A stretch of 64,000 bases of DNA from CAWEWH01 sp963812775 (GCA_963812775.1 CAWEWH010000007.1:1178001-1242000); one strand, 5' to 3'; counted from the first letter of the stretch, positions 37,677 through 48,137 are shown. Notes: generated from the sequence alone by a model not told the origin. Program-made: numbers and translations.

Positions 37677-38699
37677 ATGGCCGCAGTGTCGAAGCAGATG
37701 ACCGCCAGCACAACCGCCCCCGGGATATCGCCTGCGGGCAAGGTTAAGCCCTTCGCTCCCCCTCGCCTCACCGTCGTCGATGTGGCGCGGGGCATCGCCG
37801 TGGCCGCGATGATTGTCTACCACGCGTCCTGGGACCTGCAGTTCCTGAAGCTGGCGCCCATCAACGTCATCGGCGAGCCGGCTTGGCGCAGCTTCGCCAT
37901 TGTGATTGCCAGCTCGTTCCTGGCGCTGGTCGGCGTAAGTCTCGTGCTAGCGACGCAAGACGGCCTTGCGCCGAGGGCATTCCTGCGGCGGCTCATCATC
38001 GTCGCCGCGGCGGCGGGCGGCGTGACGCTCGCCACGTATCTCGCCATGCCGGACCGCTTCATCTTCTTCGGCATCCTGCATTGCATCGCGGTGTCGAGCG
38101 TGCTGGCCCTGCCGCTGGTCGCGGCACCGATCTGGCTCGTGGCGCTCGTTGCCGCCGCCGTCGCGCTCGCGCCGCTCTTCGTGGCCACCCCCATCTTCGA
38201 TCACCCGGCGCTGCTGTGGGTCGGTCTCGGCACCACGCATCCGGCCACCAACGACTACGAGCCGATCTTTCCGTGGCTGGCGCCGGTGCTTCTCGGCGTC
38301 GCCGTCGCGCGGCTCGCCCTTCACGTGCGCGGCCCCGATTGGTGGACGTCCATTCGACCGAAGGATCCTCTCTCGCGCCTCCTCGCGTTCGTGGGCCGCC
38401 ACAGCCTCATCGTCTATCTCACGCACCAGCTCGTCCTTTTCGGGACCCTGTGGCTCGCGCTGCAGGTGACGGGGCCGAGCGCTGCCGCCGAGCGCATGCC
38501 GATCCTGAACAATTGCGTGGCCTCCTGTCGCGACAGCGGTGGCCACCCTGGAAGCTGCCGCATTTCCTGCCGCTGCTCCGTCGAGGCCGTGAAGCGGTCC
38601 GGCCTTTGGCCGCGGATCGTCGCCAACCGCCTCTCGGCAACCGAGCGGCTCGAGGTGAGCGCCCTCGTGCACGAGTGCCGGGCGCAGGCCGAGCCTTAG
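37677..38699 (+). CDS. DUF1624 / heparan-alpha-glucosaminide N-acetyltransferase-like membrane protein
   Basis: A 340-residue protein with an N-terminal signature RLTVVDVARGIAVAAMIVYH and ASWDLQFL, typical of DUF1624/HGSNAT-like acyltransferases with about eight helices. The conserved catalytic-type His and Asp are in the first helices. The C-terminal 65 residues carry a Cys-rich stretch (NNCVASCRDSGGHPGSCRI, SCRCS) with six Cys in total, plus an amphipathic tail. It overlaps the parC stop by 4 bp (convergent). A role in periplasmic glycan acetylation is inferred only. Confidence 0.8.
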   Translation: MAAVSKQMTASTTAPGISPAGKVKPFAPPRLTVVDVARGIAVAAMIVYHASWDLQFLKLAPINVIGEPAWRSFAIVIASSFLALVGVSLVLATQDGLAPRAFLRRLIIVAAAAGGVTLATYLAMPDRFIFFGILHCIAVSSVLALPLVAAPIWLVALVAAAVALAPLFVATPIFDHPALLWVGLGTTHPATNDYEPIFPWLAPVLLGVAVARLALHVRGPDWWTSIRPKDPLSRLLAFVGRHSLIVYLTHQLVLFGTLWLALQVTGPSAAAERMPILNNCVASCRDSGGHPGSCRISCRCSVEAVKRSGLWPRIVANRLSATERLEVSALVHECRAQAEP

Positions 38700-40945
38700 C
38701 CCGGCCCGAACTTGTTGCTCTTGGGAAAGCCCTTCGGCGGCAGGCGGCCGGCCTCGGCGCGATTGCCGACCCAGTCCCTGAGGTCGGTCGCCAGCACCGT
38801 CCAGGTGCGCCCTGAACTGTCGATCCAGGTGAGCCCCTCCTTGAGGGTGAACACCCGCGCATCCGAGACGCCGCCCTCGCGGTAGCGCTGCAGCCTCACC
38901 CCCTTGCCGCGGGACATTTCCGGCACCTGGGCGCGGGGGAAGACCAAGAGCTTGCGGTTCTGGCCGACGAGAGCCACGTGGTCGCCCGTCGCTGGAACAC
39001 AGACCGCGGTCTGGACCTTGTCGCCGACATTCATCACCTGCTTGCCCTTGCGCGTATTGGCGACGATGTCGTCGGCTGGCGCCACGAAGCCGCGTCCGTC
39101 GGACGCCACGATGAGCAGCTTTTCGCTCGGCTTATAGGGAAAGGCCGCGACGATATCGGCCCCCTCCTCCACGTCCACCATGAGCCTGATGGGATCGCCA
39201 AAGCCGCGCCCGCCTGGCAGCTTACCGGCATCGAGCGTGAACGCCTTGCCGTTGCCGGCGACGACGAGGACCTTGGCGGTCGTCTCGGTGTGGAACGATG
39301 TCTTGAGCGCGTCGTCGCCCTTGAATTGCAGCGTGTCGAGTTCGGTGACGTGGCCCTTCAGCGCCCTGATCCAGCCCTTCTGCGAGACGACGACGGTGAC
39401 CGGCTCGCGCTCGACCATTGCCTCGATGCCCTCAACGTCGACCGCCTCGGGCGCTTCGCCGAAGGTGGTGCGCCGCCGGCCGAGCTTGGTGTCGGGCCCG
39501 AACGTCTTGCGCACCTCGCGGATCTCCCAGGCGACGGTGCGCCATTGCTTGTCGGCGGAGGCAAGCAGGCCCTCGATGTCACCCTTCTCGGCCTTCAGCT
39601 CCTTCTGTTCGCGCTTGAGCTCCATCTCCTCGAGCTTGCGCAATTGGCGCAGCCGCGTGTCGAGGATGGCGTTGGCCTGCATCTCGCTGAGCTTGAAGAC
39701 GCGCATCAATTCCGTCTTCGGCTCGTCGTGTTCGCGGATGATTTTGATCACCCGGTCGAGGTCGAGATAGATGATCAGCAGGCCGGCCAGGATCTCGAGC
39801 CGCTTCTCGATGACACCGAGGCGATAGCGCGAGCGCCGCTGCAGGACGACGCGCCGATGGTCGAGCCATTCGCGCAGCACCTCGGCGAGGCTGAGCACGC
39901 GCGGCACCTGGCCCGAGGTCAGCACGTTGAGATTGAGCGGGATGCGGCTTTCGAGCTCGGTGGAGCGGAACAGCGACTCCATCAACACGGTCGGGTCGAC
40001 GGTGCGCGAACGCGGCTCGAGCACGATGCGCACGTCCTCGGCCAACTCGTCGCGCACGTCGGCGAGCAGCGGCAGCTTGCGATCCTGCAGAAGCTCGGCC
40101 ATGCGCTCGATCAGCCGCGCCTTCGGCACCATGTAGGGGATCTCGGTGACGATGATCGCCCACGTGCCGCGGCCCTGATCTTCCTTGCTCCAGCGGGCAC
40201 GCACCCGGAAAGAGCCGCGTCCCGTGCGATAGGCCTCGGCGATGCTGTCTTTCGGATCGACGACCACGCCCCCGGTTGGGAAATCCGGCCCCTTCACGAA
40301 TTGCAGGAGATCGTCCGTCTTCGCCTTCTTGTGCGAAATCATGTGCAGCGCCGCGTCGCACAGCTCGGCGGCATTGTGCGGCGGGATCGAGGTCGCCATG
40401 CCGACGGCGATGCCCTGCGAGCCGTTGGCCAGGAGATTGGGGAAGGCTGCCGGCAGGACGAGGGGCTCTTCGGTCGTGCCATCGTAATTGGGGCGAAAAT
40501 CAACGGCATCCTCGTCGATGCCCTGCAGCAAGAGCCGCGCCACCTCCGTCATGCGCGCTTCGGTGTAGCGGTGGGCGGCGGCGGTATCGCCGTCGACATT
40601 GCCGAAATTACCTTGGCCGTCGACGAGCGGGTAGCGGGACGAAAAGTCTTGCGCCAAGCGGACGAGAGCGTCGTAGATCGCCTGATCGCCATGCGGGTGG
40701 AACGATCCCATCACGTCGCCGACGATCTTGGCCGATTTCTTGAACGCGGCGCCGGGGTCAAGTCGCAACAAGCGCATGCCGAAGAGGATGCGCCGGTGCA
40801 CCGGCTTCAGCCCGTCGCGCACGTCCGGCAGCGCGCGGTGCATGATGGTGGAGAGCGCGTAGGCAAGATAACGCTCCTCGAGCGCGCTCTTCAGGTCAAC
40901 GTTCTCGATTCCCTCGCCCGACGGCGGATCGACTGGCTTGCCCAT
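38696..40945 (-). CDS. parC: DNA topoisomerase IV subunit A
   Basis: A 749-residue type II topoisomerase subunit that decatenates daughter chromosomes together with ParE. The catalytic Tyr is in AAAHRYTEARMT (about residue 125). The breakage-reunion domain has LKPVHRRILFGMRLL and MGSFHPHGDQAIYDALVRLA. A beta-propeller C-terminal domain follows (GHVTELDTLQFKGDD ...). At the positions of E. coli ParC Ser80 and Glu84 this protein has Gln and Asp, as is usual in alphaproteobacteria. The frame is clean over 2.2 kb. Confidence 0.96.
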   Translation of the reverse strand: MGKPVDPPSGEGIENVDLKSALEERYLAYALSTIMHRALPDVRDGLKPVHRRILFGMRLLRLDPGAAFKKSAKIVGDVMGSFHPHGDQAIYDALVRLAQDFSSRYPLVDGQGNFGNVDGDTAAAHRYTEARMTEVARLLLQGIDEDAVDFRPNYDGTTEEPLVLPAAFPNLLANGSQGIAVGMATSIPPHNAAELCDAALHMISHKKAKTDDLLQFVKGPDFPTGGVVVDPKDSIAEAYRTGRGSFRVRARWSKEDQGRGTWAIIVTEIPYMVPKARLIERMAELLQDRKLPLLADVRDELAEDVRIVLEPRSRTVDPTVLMESLFRSTELESRIPLNLNVLTSGQVPRVLSLAEVLREWLDHRRVVLQRRSRYRLGVIEKRLEILAGLLIIYLDLDRVIKIIREHDEPKTELMRVFKLSEMQANAILDTRLRQLRKLEEMELKREQKELKAEKGDIEGLLASADKQWRTVAWEIREVRKTFGPDTKLGRRRTTFGEAPEAVDVEGIEAMVEREPVTVVVSQKGWIRALKGHVTELDTLQFKGDDALKTSFHTETTAKVLVVAGNGKAFTLDAGKLPGGRGFGDPIRLMVDVEEGADIVAAFPYKPSEKLLIVASDGRGFVAPADDIVANTRKGKQVMNVGDKVQTAVCVPATGDHVALVGQNRKLLVFPRAQVPEMSRGKGVRLQRYREGGVSDARVFTLKEGLTWIDSSGRTWTVLATDLRDWVGNRAEAGRLPPKGFPKSNKFGPG

Positions 40946-41161
40946 TTTATCCTCCCGCAGCGCAGCGGTATCCAAGCGCCTGAGTCGCCGCAAGAACCCG
41001 AAAGCATGGCAAATGCAGGCCTCTAAGCCCGCAATTCCACAAGCTTTTCAACCCATTCACCTTTTAAGAAAAAAACCGTCCAGCCCCTCCCTCGCATGGG
41101 TGAGCCGTGCTAAGGTGATTTTGGGCGCGGCAGGTTCAAACACTCCCACGCGGGGAAACAC

Positions 41162-41404
41162 ATGCGGACACTTCTTGTTGCAGCGGCGCTAATGCTCATG
41201 CCCGGCATTGCGTCGGCTCAATACTACGGCGGTGGCGGCTATGGTGGCGGCTACGGCGGCGGTTACGGCGGTGGATATGGTGGCGGCTACGGCTACTACC
41301 AGCCACGTTACCGCAAGCAGTGCTACTATGAGCGCTACTACGTGAACGACTACTACGGTGGTCACTACGAACGCCGTTACGTCTGTCGTAACGTCGCTTA
41401 CTAA
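41162..41404 (+). CDS. small secreted Gly/Tyr-rich protein
   Basis: An 80-residue protein with a signal peptide (MRTLLVAAALMLMPGIASA) and five GGGY-type repeats, followed by a Tyr/Arg-rich end with two Cys (KQCYYERYYVNDYYGGHYER, VCRNVAY). GGGGAAACAC precedes the ATG. Like the Tyr-rich protein at 6262 it probably stays in the periplasm or envelope; no function is known. It is convergent with recO over a hairpin. Confidence 0.8.
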   Translation: MRTLLVAAALMLMPGIASAQYYGGGGYGGGYGGGYGGGYGGGYGYYQPRYRKQCYYERYYVNDYYGGHYERRYVCRNVAY

Positions 41405-41426
41405 TCTGCCCGCGCAAGCGGTTTCG

Positions 41427-41456
41427 AGGGGCTGGACCAGAAATGGCCCAGCCCCT
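41427..41456. terminator. hairpin between the Gly/Tyr-rich gene and recO
   Basis: Stem AGGGGCTGG (41427-41435) with CCAGCCCCT (41448-41456) and a 12-base loop, followed by TTCGCTTTGG. It lies between convergent stops at 41404 and 41471, so it may serve both. The T run is interrupted. Confidence 0.6.
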
Positions 41457-41470
41457 TCGCTTTGGCGCGT

Positions 41471-42202
41471 TCAACTTGTGACACGTCCCAGCATGCCGAT
41501 GAGCGCGGCGCGCGCATCGGGCAGCGATAGCCCGCGCGGCTCGAAGACGTCCTTCATCAGGAAGTGGCCGGTCAGCGCGAAGGCGGCGCGGATCTCGTCG
41601 GTGGTGGGCTCGCGATCGGCGAAGCCGTCGCGCAGGAACGGCGGCAGCGCGAAGAGCTTGTCGCGGTAAGGCTCCCCTGCCCCGGCGGACACGGCGCGGC
41701 CCGACTTCGGCGACACATAGATGAGCTGTTGCGTGGCACCCGTGGCGGCGCAACTCGTGAGATCGAGCCCGAAGCCGAGCTCGCCAAGCATGGCCAGCTC
41801 GAACCGCACCAGGAGAGCAGGCGCCAGAGCGGTATCGTCGAGGTGCTCCGTCATCACTGTCAGCGCCTCGAACAGCGCCGGATGCGGATCGCGCTCCGGC
41901 AGCAGCCGCAGCAAAGCCGCCACGACACCGAGCCCATTGAGCGCCACAGGCGAAGCCATGAAACGCGCCGCACGCAGGGCCGTGCCCTCCACCGTGTAGT
42001 GGCCGAGATGCTCGTCGAGGCGCGCCCGCCATACGAGGCTCACCGAGTTGCCGGCCTGCAGAATTGGCTGACGGCGCAGTGAGCGGCCGCCGCGCACCAG
42101 GCCCAGATGGCGCCCATGGGCGCGCGTCATCGTCTCGAGGATGACGGAGGTCTCCCCGTGACGGCGCGAGCCAAGGATGATCGCCTCATCGTGCCATTGC
42201 AT
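41471..42202 (-). CDS. recO: DNA repair protein RecO
   Basis: A 243-residue protein of the RecFOR recombinational-repair pathway, helping to load RecA on SSB-coated DNA. It begins MQWHDEAIILGSRRHGETSV, the usual OB-fold start, followed by RAHGRHLGLVRGGRSLRR. The ATG at 42202 was chosen on this conserved start: the frame stays open 28 codons upstream only by running into repeat B (42214-42380), giving the bogus peptide NFKFGTL. The expected upstream neighbour, era, is displaced by 2.5 kb. Confidence 0.93.
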   Translation of the reverse strand: MQWHDEAIILGSRRHGETSVILETMTRAHGRHLGLVRGGRSLRRQPILQAGNSVSLVWRARLDEHLGHYTVEGTALRAARFMASPVALNGLGVVAALLRLLPERDPHPALFEALTVMTEHLDDTALAPALLVRFELAMLGELGFGLDLTSCAATGATQQLIYVSPKSGRAVSAGAGEPYRDKLFALPPFLRDGFADREPTTDEIRAAFALTGHFLMKDVFEPRGLSLPDARAALIGMLGRVTS

Positions 42203-42213
42203 CGGCCGACCCG

Positions 42214-42380
42214 CTAGTGTGCCGAATTTGAAGTTCGCTCCATTGACTGGATCAGCTGACTCGCGAACTTCAAATTCGAAAAGCACACTAGAATCAACTT
42301 CTTCTAGTGTCGCTTCTGATTCCGAAATTCGCTACGAGACCTCCATCAAGATCAAGCGAATTTCGGGATCGCGACACTAG
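42214..42380 (+). repeat. CTAG-bounded double-hairpin element, full copy B
   Basis: First hairpin 42214-42291 (78 nt): outer arms CTAGTGTGC/GCACACTAG, a 4-base AAAA bulge, inner arms CGAATTTGAAGTTCGC/GCGAACTTCAAATTCG, apex of 24 nt. Then a 12-nt spacer and a second hairpin 42304-42380 (77 nt): outer CTAGTGTCGC/GCGACACTAG, inner ATTCCGAAATTCGC against GCGAATTTCGGGAT (one T:G wobble). It lies 11 bp before recO and 3 bp after the thioesterase stop. Confidence 0.95.
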
Positions 42381-42383
42381 CTC

Positions 42384-42806
42384 TCAGGCGGTGATCTTCC
42401 AGACGCCGCTCGCCGACGCGACCGGACGGTCGCCCACCGCCAACACGCCGCGCGCGAACACCATGGAGCGCGTCACCCGCACCACCTCGCACGGCAGCTC
42501 GACAAACTCGCCGATGGCCACCGGCGCCAGGAACTGGCAGTCGAAGCTGGCGGTGACGCCGCGCTTGCCGGACGCCTGGTACGAAGCGACGCCGAGCGCC
42601 CGGTCGGCGAACGTCATCAACATACCGCCTTGAACAACCTTGCGCCGGTTCTCGTGCTTGGGCTGCGCCAGGAAGCCGAACACCAAGGTGGGTCCGCGAC
42701 CGCGCATCCACAACGGCCCGACATAGTCGATGAAGCCCTCGTCGGGGTGGCGCTCCCAGCCGGCGGCGGCGGGGTCGAACGGAGTGGGTGGCGAGGCGCG
42801 ATCCAT
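42384..42806 (-). CDS. PaaI-type hotdog-fold thioesterase
   Basis: A 140-residue acyl-CoA thioesterase of the PaaI group. The family core is VVQGGMLMTFADRALGVASY followed by GVTASFDCQFLAPVAIGEFV and VARGVLAVGDRPVASASG-type strands. Substrate is unknown. It lies 8 bp after the monooxygenase stop in the same direction, so the two form an operon-like cassette bracketed by repeat copies B and C. The ATG at 42806 was chosen at the start of the conserved region; the frame continues upstream into the overlapping monooxygenase only by chance. Confidence 0.85.
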   Translation of the reverse strand: MDRASPPTPFDPAAAGWERHPDEGFIDYVGPLWMRGRGPTLVFGFLAQPKHENRRKVVQGGMLMTFADRALGVASYQASGKRGVTASFDCQFLAPVAIGEFVELPCEVVRVTRSMVFARGVLAVGDRPVASASGVWKITA

Positions 42807-42814
42807 GCCCGAAA

Positions 42815-44621
<1,807 letters not shown>

Positions 44622-44712
44622 GCGAACTTTTCCCATCCTCTGGTGAGTGAGTCCTCTCGTCGTATCTAGCGCCACTCAGGCGGGATGCGAAGGCGTTTTG
44701 CAGTATCACGCG

Positions 44713-44878
44713 CTAGTGTGCCGAATTTGAAGTTCGCTAAATTGACTGGATCAGCTGCCTCGCGAACTTCAAATCCGAAAAGCACACTAGAAACAATCTC
44801 TTCTAGTGTCGCTTTGATTCCAAAATTCGCTACGAGGCCTCCATCAAGATCATGCGAATTTTGGAATCGCGACACTAG
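44713..44878 (+). repeat. CTAG-bounded double-hairpin element, full copy C
   Basis: First hairpin 44713-44790 (78 nt), 12-nt spacer, second hairpin 44803-44878 (76 nt). Outer arms are identical to copy B. The second stem reads ATTCCAAAATTCGC against GCGAATTTTGGAAT, a G:C to A:T pair change relative to B and D. The right-hand CTAG contains the TAG stop of era (44875-44877 on the minus strand). Same orientation as copy B. Confidence 0.95.
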
Positions 44879-45795
44879 TCGTTCGGAAACTCAAGACCCA
44901 TCTCGCGGTAGCGCTCCGGATCATCGCCCCACTTCTCGCGCACCTTGACGAAGAGAAACAGGTGCACCTTGACGTCGGCCGCCTCGGCGATCTCGGCGCG
45001 TGCTGCCTGGCCGATCGCCTTGATGGTCTGCCCGCCCTTGCCGAGCACGATCTTGCGCTGGCTCTGGCGCTCCACATAGATCGTCTGCGCGATGCGCACC
45101 GAGCCGTCGCGCTGTTCCTTCCACTCCTCGGTCTCGACCGTCGAAGCGTAGGGCAATTCGTCGTGCAGGCGCTCGAAGAGCTTTTCGCGGGTGATCTCGG
45201 CGGCGAGCTGACGCAAGGGAGCATCGGCGATCTGGTCTTCCGGATAGAGCCACGGTCCCGCCGGCATGCTGGCCGCCAGCGCCGTTTTCAAGTCGCCTAC
45301 CCCGTCGCCGCTGGCCGCCGCCACCATGAAGGTCGCCTCGAACTTGTGGCGACCGTTGAGCGCGCCGGCCTGTTCCAGCAAGGCGGGGCGAGCCACGAGG
45401 TCGATCTTGTTGAGGATGAGAATGGCGGGGCGCTTCAGCAGCGGCAGCTGGCTGAGGATGGCCTCGCTCTCCTCATCAAGGCCGCGTTTGGCGTCGATGA
45501 GCAGCGCCACCACATCGGCGTCGCCAGCGCCGGCCCACGCCGAGGTGACCATGGCTCTGTCGAGGCGGCGCTTGGGGCGAAAGATACCCGGCGTGTCCAC
45601 GAAGACGATCTGGGCGGCGCCTTCCACCGCGATGCCGCGCACCAGGGTACGCGTGGTCTGCACCTTGCGGGAAACGATCGACACCTTGGTGCCGACAAGC
45701 GCGTTGATCAGCGTCGACTTGCCGACATTCGGCGCCCCGATCAGCGCCACGAAGCCACAGCGCGTGTCGCCTTTGCCCGGGTCAGCCACCGGCAC
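44875..45795 (-). CDS. era: GTPase Era
   Basis: A 306-residue essential GTPase for 16S rRNA maturation and 30S assembly. The G domain has G1 GAPNVGKSTLINALVG, G3 DTPGIF, G4 NKID, and the C-terminal KH domain has VLGKGGQTIKAIGQAA. The GTG at 45795 starts inside rnc, overlapping its stop by 14 bases; GTG at 45789 is an alternative. The TAG stop is formed by the CTAG end of repeat C, directly downstream. It belongs to the acpS-lepB-rnc-era-recO order. Confidence 0.96.
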   Translation of the reverse strand: MPVADPGKGDTRCGFVALIGAPNVGKSTLINALVGTKVSIVSRKVQTTRTLVRGIAVEGAAQIVFVDTPGIFRPKRRLDRAMVTSAWAGAGDADVVALLIDAKRGLDEESEAILSQLPLLKRPAILILNKIDLVARPALLEQAGALNGRHKFEATFMVAAASGDGVGDLKTALAASMPAGPWLYPEDQIADAPLRQLAAEITREKLFERLHDELPYASTVETEEWKEQRDGSVRIAQTIYVERQSQRKIVLGKGGQTIKAIGQAARAEIAEAADVKVHLFLFVKVREKWGDDPERYREMGLEFPND

Positions 45796-46489
45796 CCGCC
45801 CAGACGCCCTCGCGCCGCAGCAGCAGCTCAGCGGCGGCCTGTTCGGCGCTGCGGCGCGAATTGCCGGTGGCAGCCTCGGGCGCCAAACCCTCGACGGTCA
45901 CCGCGATGCGGAATTCCGGTGCATGGTCCGGCCCGCTGCGGTCGACGATGGCGTAGATCGGCGGCGGCAGGCCGCGGCCCTGCACCCACTCCTGCAGTGC
46001 TGACTTCGGATCCCGGTCCGGCGACCCGGCGGCGCTGAGGCGCGGTCCGAAGGCTGCCTCGATGACGTCCCGGGCGGCGGCATAGCCGCCGTCGAGGAAG
46101 ATGGCGCCGACGATCGCCTCGCAAACGTCGCCGAGGATCGCCCGGCTCGAAGCGCCGGCCGCCGCCACCTGGCCGGGAGCGAGGCGCACGTGCCGCCCCA
46201 CGCCCCACACCAGCGCCACCTCGGCGCAAGCGTCCTTGCGCACCAAGGCGGCGAGACGCCGCGACAGCTCGCCCTCCTCCGCCTTCGGGAAGCCGGCGAT
46301 CAGCAGCTCGGCCACGACGAGGCCAAGCACCCGATCGCCGAGGAATTCCAGCCGCTGGTACGACTTGTTGCGTCCGCCCTTGTTGGCAACGACGCTGACA
46401 TGGGTCAGAGCCTGCTCGAGCAGTCCCCTCTTCTTGAAGCGATAGCGGATCGCATCTTCGAGAAGACCAAGCTTGGGGCGGCGCGCCAT
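45782..46489 (-). CDS. rnc: ribonuclease III
   Basis: A 235-residue double-stranded RNA endonuclease. The signature is YQRLEFLGDRVLGLVVAELL, and the second acidic cluster is GDVCEAIVGAIFLDGGYAAA. The dsRNA-binding domain closes the protein (DPKSALQEWVQGRGLPPPIY ... AAAELLLRREG). The ATG at 46489 begins MARRPKLGLLEDAI; upstream in-frame ATGs lie inside lepB. It follows lepB by 5 bp. It processes rRNA and mRNAs. Confidence 0.96.
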   Translation of the reverse strand: MARRPKLGLLEDAIRYRFKKRGLLEQALTHVSVVANKGGRNKSYQRLEFLGDRVLGLVVAELLIAGFPKAEEGELSRRLAALVRKDACAEVALVWGVGRHVRLAPGQVAAAGASSRAILGDVCEAIVGAIFLDGGYAAARDVIEAAFGPRLSAAGSPDRDPKSALQEWVQGRGLPPPIYAIVDRSGPDHAPEFRIAVTVEGLAPEAATGNSRRSAEQAAAELLLRREGVWAGAGG

Positions 46490-46494
46490 TGGCC

Positions 46495-47262
46495 CTACTT
46501 CACCGTCGTGAAGATGCGGCTCCAGCGCACCGTCCACGGCCATTCCCATATTTTCCATAGCGAGGCGTGCTCATCGATGGAGAAAAAGATGACCTCGGCG
46601 CGTCCGACCAGGTTTTCGAAAGGCACCAGTCCGACCACTGCTTCGTCGCGGCTGTCGGCGGAATTGTCGCGGTTGTCGCCCATCATGAAGAGGAAGCCAG
46701 GTGGAACTTGATAGTCTTGCGTGTCGTCCCATTGGCCCGTGTCGCCGTCGATCTCAATGATGGGGTGGACGACGCCGTTAGGCAGCGTCTCCCGATATTG
46801 CGGCACCGCGACCTCGCGTCCGAAGCGGTCCTCCGTGCGGTAATCCGCAATGCGCTCGCGTTTCACCGGCTGGCCGTTGATATGCAGGACACCTTTGACC
46901 ACCCGCACCTTGTCACCGGGCAGGCCGATCACCCGCTTGATGAAAACGCTCGACGTGTCCTTCGGCAGCTTGAACACGGCGATGTCGCCACGTTTGGGCT
47001 CCGACGCGAAGATACGACCGGAGAAGAGCGGCGGATTGAGGGGAATGGAATAGCGGGAGTAGCCATACGAATATTTGGACGCGAACAGGTAGTCGCCGAT
47101 CAGCAAGGTCGGGATCAGCGATCCCGATGGGATGTTGAACGGCTGGAACAGGACCGTCTGGAAGACGAGAGCGAGCAACAAGGCCTGAACCACGACCTTG
47201 ATGGTTTCAAAGAGACCGCCTTCGGTTTTCTTGCGGCTTGCTTCGCTCTCGGTCCGCGCCAT
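46495..47262 (-). CDS. lepB: signal peptidase I, copy 1
   Basis: A 255-residue type I signal peptidase. One N-terminal helix (VVQALLLALVFQTVLFQPF) is followed by the catalytic Ser in PSGSLIPTLLIGDYLF and the Lys in VFIKRVIGLPGDKVRVV, plus the late motif MMGDNRDNSADSRD. It cleaves signal peptides in the periplasm. It is very similar to the second copy at 47367 over its full length, including the C-terminal WEWPWTVRWSRIFTTVK, so this is a tandem duplication. Its stop is 5 bp before rnc, the ancestral position. Confidence 0.95.
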   Translation of the reverse strand: MARTESEASRKKTEGGLFETIKVVVQALLLALVFQTVLFQPFNIPSGSLIPTLLIGDYLFASKYSYGYSRYSIPLNPPLFSGRIFASEPKRGDIAVFKLPKDTSSVFIKRVIGLPGDKVRVVKGVLHINGQPVKRERIADYRTEDRFGREVAVPQYRETLPNGVVHPIIEIDGDTGQWDDTQDYQVPPGFLFMMGDNRDNSADSRDEAVVGLVPFENLVGRAEVIFFSIDEHASLWKIWEWPWTVRWSRIFTTVK

Positions 47263-47323
47263 CCGGCCTCACCTCCGGGCGAGCGCCGGCGACGGGCTTG
47301 CTCGGCGATCCGGCTCGTCGTCA

Positions 47324-47366
47324 GCGCCTTGCGACGCATCGGGATGCTGGCGGCGCCCCATCGGCC
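47324..47366 (-). pseudogene. remnant of the rnc 5' end after the second lepB
   Basis: The sequence after the lepB copy-2 stop, read on the minus strand, is TAGGGCCGATGGGGCGCCGCC; after copy 1 it is TAGGGCCAATGGCGCGCCGCC, where ATG is the rnc start. So the duplicated unit ran from the lepB ribosome-binding site into the first codons of rnc. Homology stops after about 22 bases. It is not a gene now. Confidence 0.7.
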
Positions 47367-48137
47367 CTACTTCACCGTGGAGAAGATCCGGCTCCAGCGC
47401 ACGGTCCAAGGCCATTCCCAGAGCTTCCACACGGAGGCATTCTCATCGATGGAGAAGAAGATGATCTCGGCCCTGCCGACCAGGTTCTCGAACGGCACCA
47501 TGCCGACCTGCGCCTCGTCGCGGCTGTCAGTGGAATTGTCGCGGTTGTCGCCCATCATGAAATAGAAGCCGGGCGGCACCAGATACTCGTAGGTGTTATC
47601 CCAATAGCTGGTATCGCCATTGATCTCGATGATGCGATGGCTAACGCCGTTGGGCAGCGTCTCCTGGTATTGCGGCACCGCGACCTCGCGCCGCCAACTG
47701 TCGGTGGTTTGGTAGTCCTCGATGCGCTCGCGCTTCACAGGCTGGCCGTTGATGTGGAGGACGCCGCTGACGACGCGGATCTTGTCGCCCGGCAGGCCGA
47801 TGACGCGCTTGATGTAGTCGGTGGAGCCGTCCTTGGGCAGCTTGAACACGGCGATATCGCCGCGCTTCGGCTCGGACGCGAGGATGCGGCCGGAGAAGAT
47901 CGGCGGGCTGAACGGGATGGAATGGCGCGAATAGCCGTAGGAATATTTGGAGACGAACAGATAGTCGCCAATCAGCAAGGTTGGGATCAGCGACCCGGAC
48001 GGGATGTTGAAGGGCTGGAAGAGGACAGTACGCACCACCAGCGCGATGAGCAGAGCCTGGATGATGACCTTGATGGTTTCATAGACGCCACCCTCGGAAC
48101 GATCCTTACGGCTCACTTGCACTCCTATGCGCGCCAT
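47367..48137 (-). CDS. lepB: signal peptidase I, copy 2
   Basis: A 256-residue type I signal peptidase, tandem paralogue of 46495-47262. The catalytic Ser (PSGSLIPTLLIGDYLF) and Lys (TDYIKRVIGLPGDKIRVV) are both present, and MMGDNRDNSTDSRD is conserved. The copies differ mainly in the N-terminal tail, parts of the membrane helix and the substrate-side loop (DYQTTDSWRREVAVPQYQET here). Both should be active. The RBS regions also match. Separate substrate preference or dosage is possible. It follows acpS by 87 bp. Confidence 0.95.
   Translation of the reverse strand: MARIGVQVSRKDRSEGGVYETIKVIIQALLIALVVRTVLFQPFNIPSGSLIPTLLIGDYLFVSKYSYGYSRHSIPFSPPIFSGRILASEPKRGDIAVFKLPKDGSTDYIKRVIGLPGDKIRVVSGVLHINGQPVKRERIEDYQTTDSWRREVAVPQYQETLPNGVSHRIIEINGDTSYWDNTYEYLVPPGFYFMMGDNRDNSTDSRDEAQVGMVPFENLVGRAEIIFFSIDENASVWKLWEWPWTVRWSRIFSTVK

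Noticed and set aside
38696..40945. Quinolone-resistance-like residues in ParC (Gln and Asp at the Ser80/Glu84 positions)
   Set aside because: I believe these residues are usual for ParC in alphaproteobacteria, so no acquired resistance can be claimed.
41221..41300. Repetitive GGCGGCTACGG-type sequence as a CRISPR or satellite
   Set aside because: It encodes the Gly/Tyr repeats of the small secreted protein; there are no spacers of the right size.
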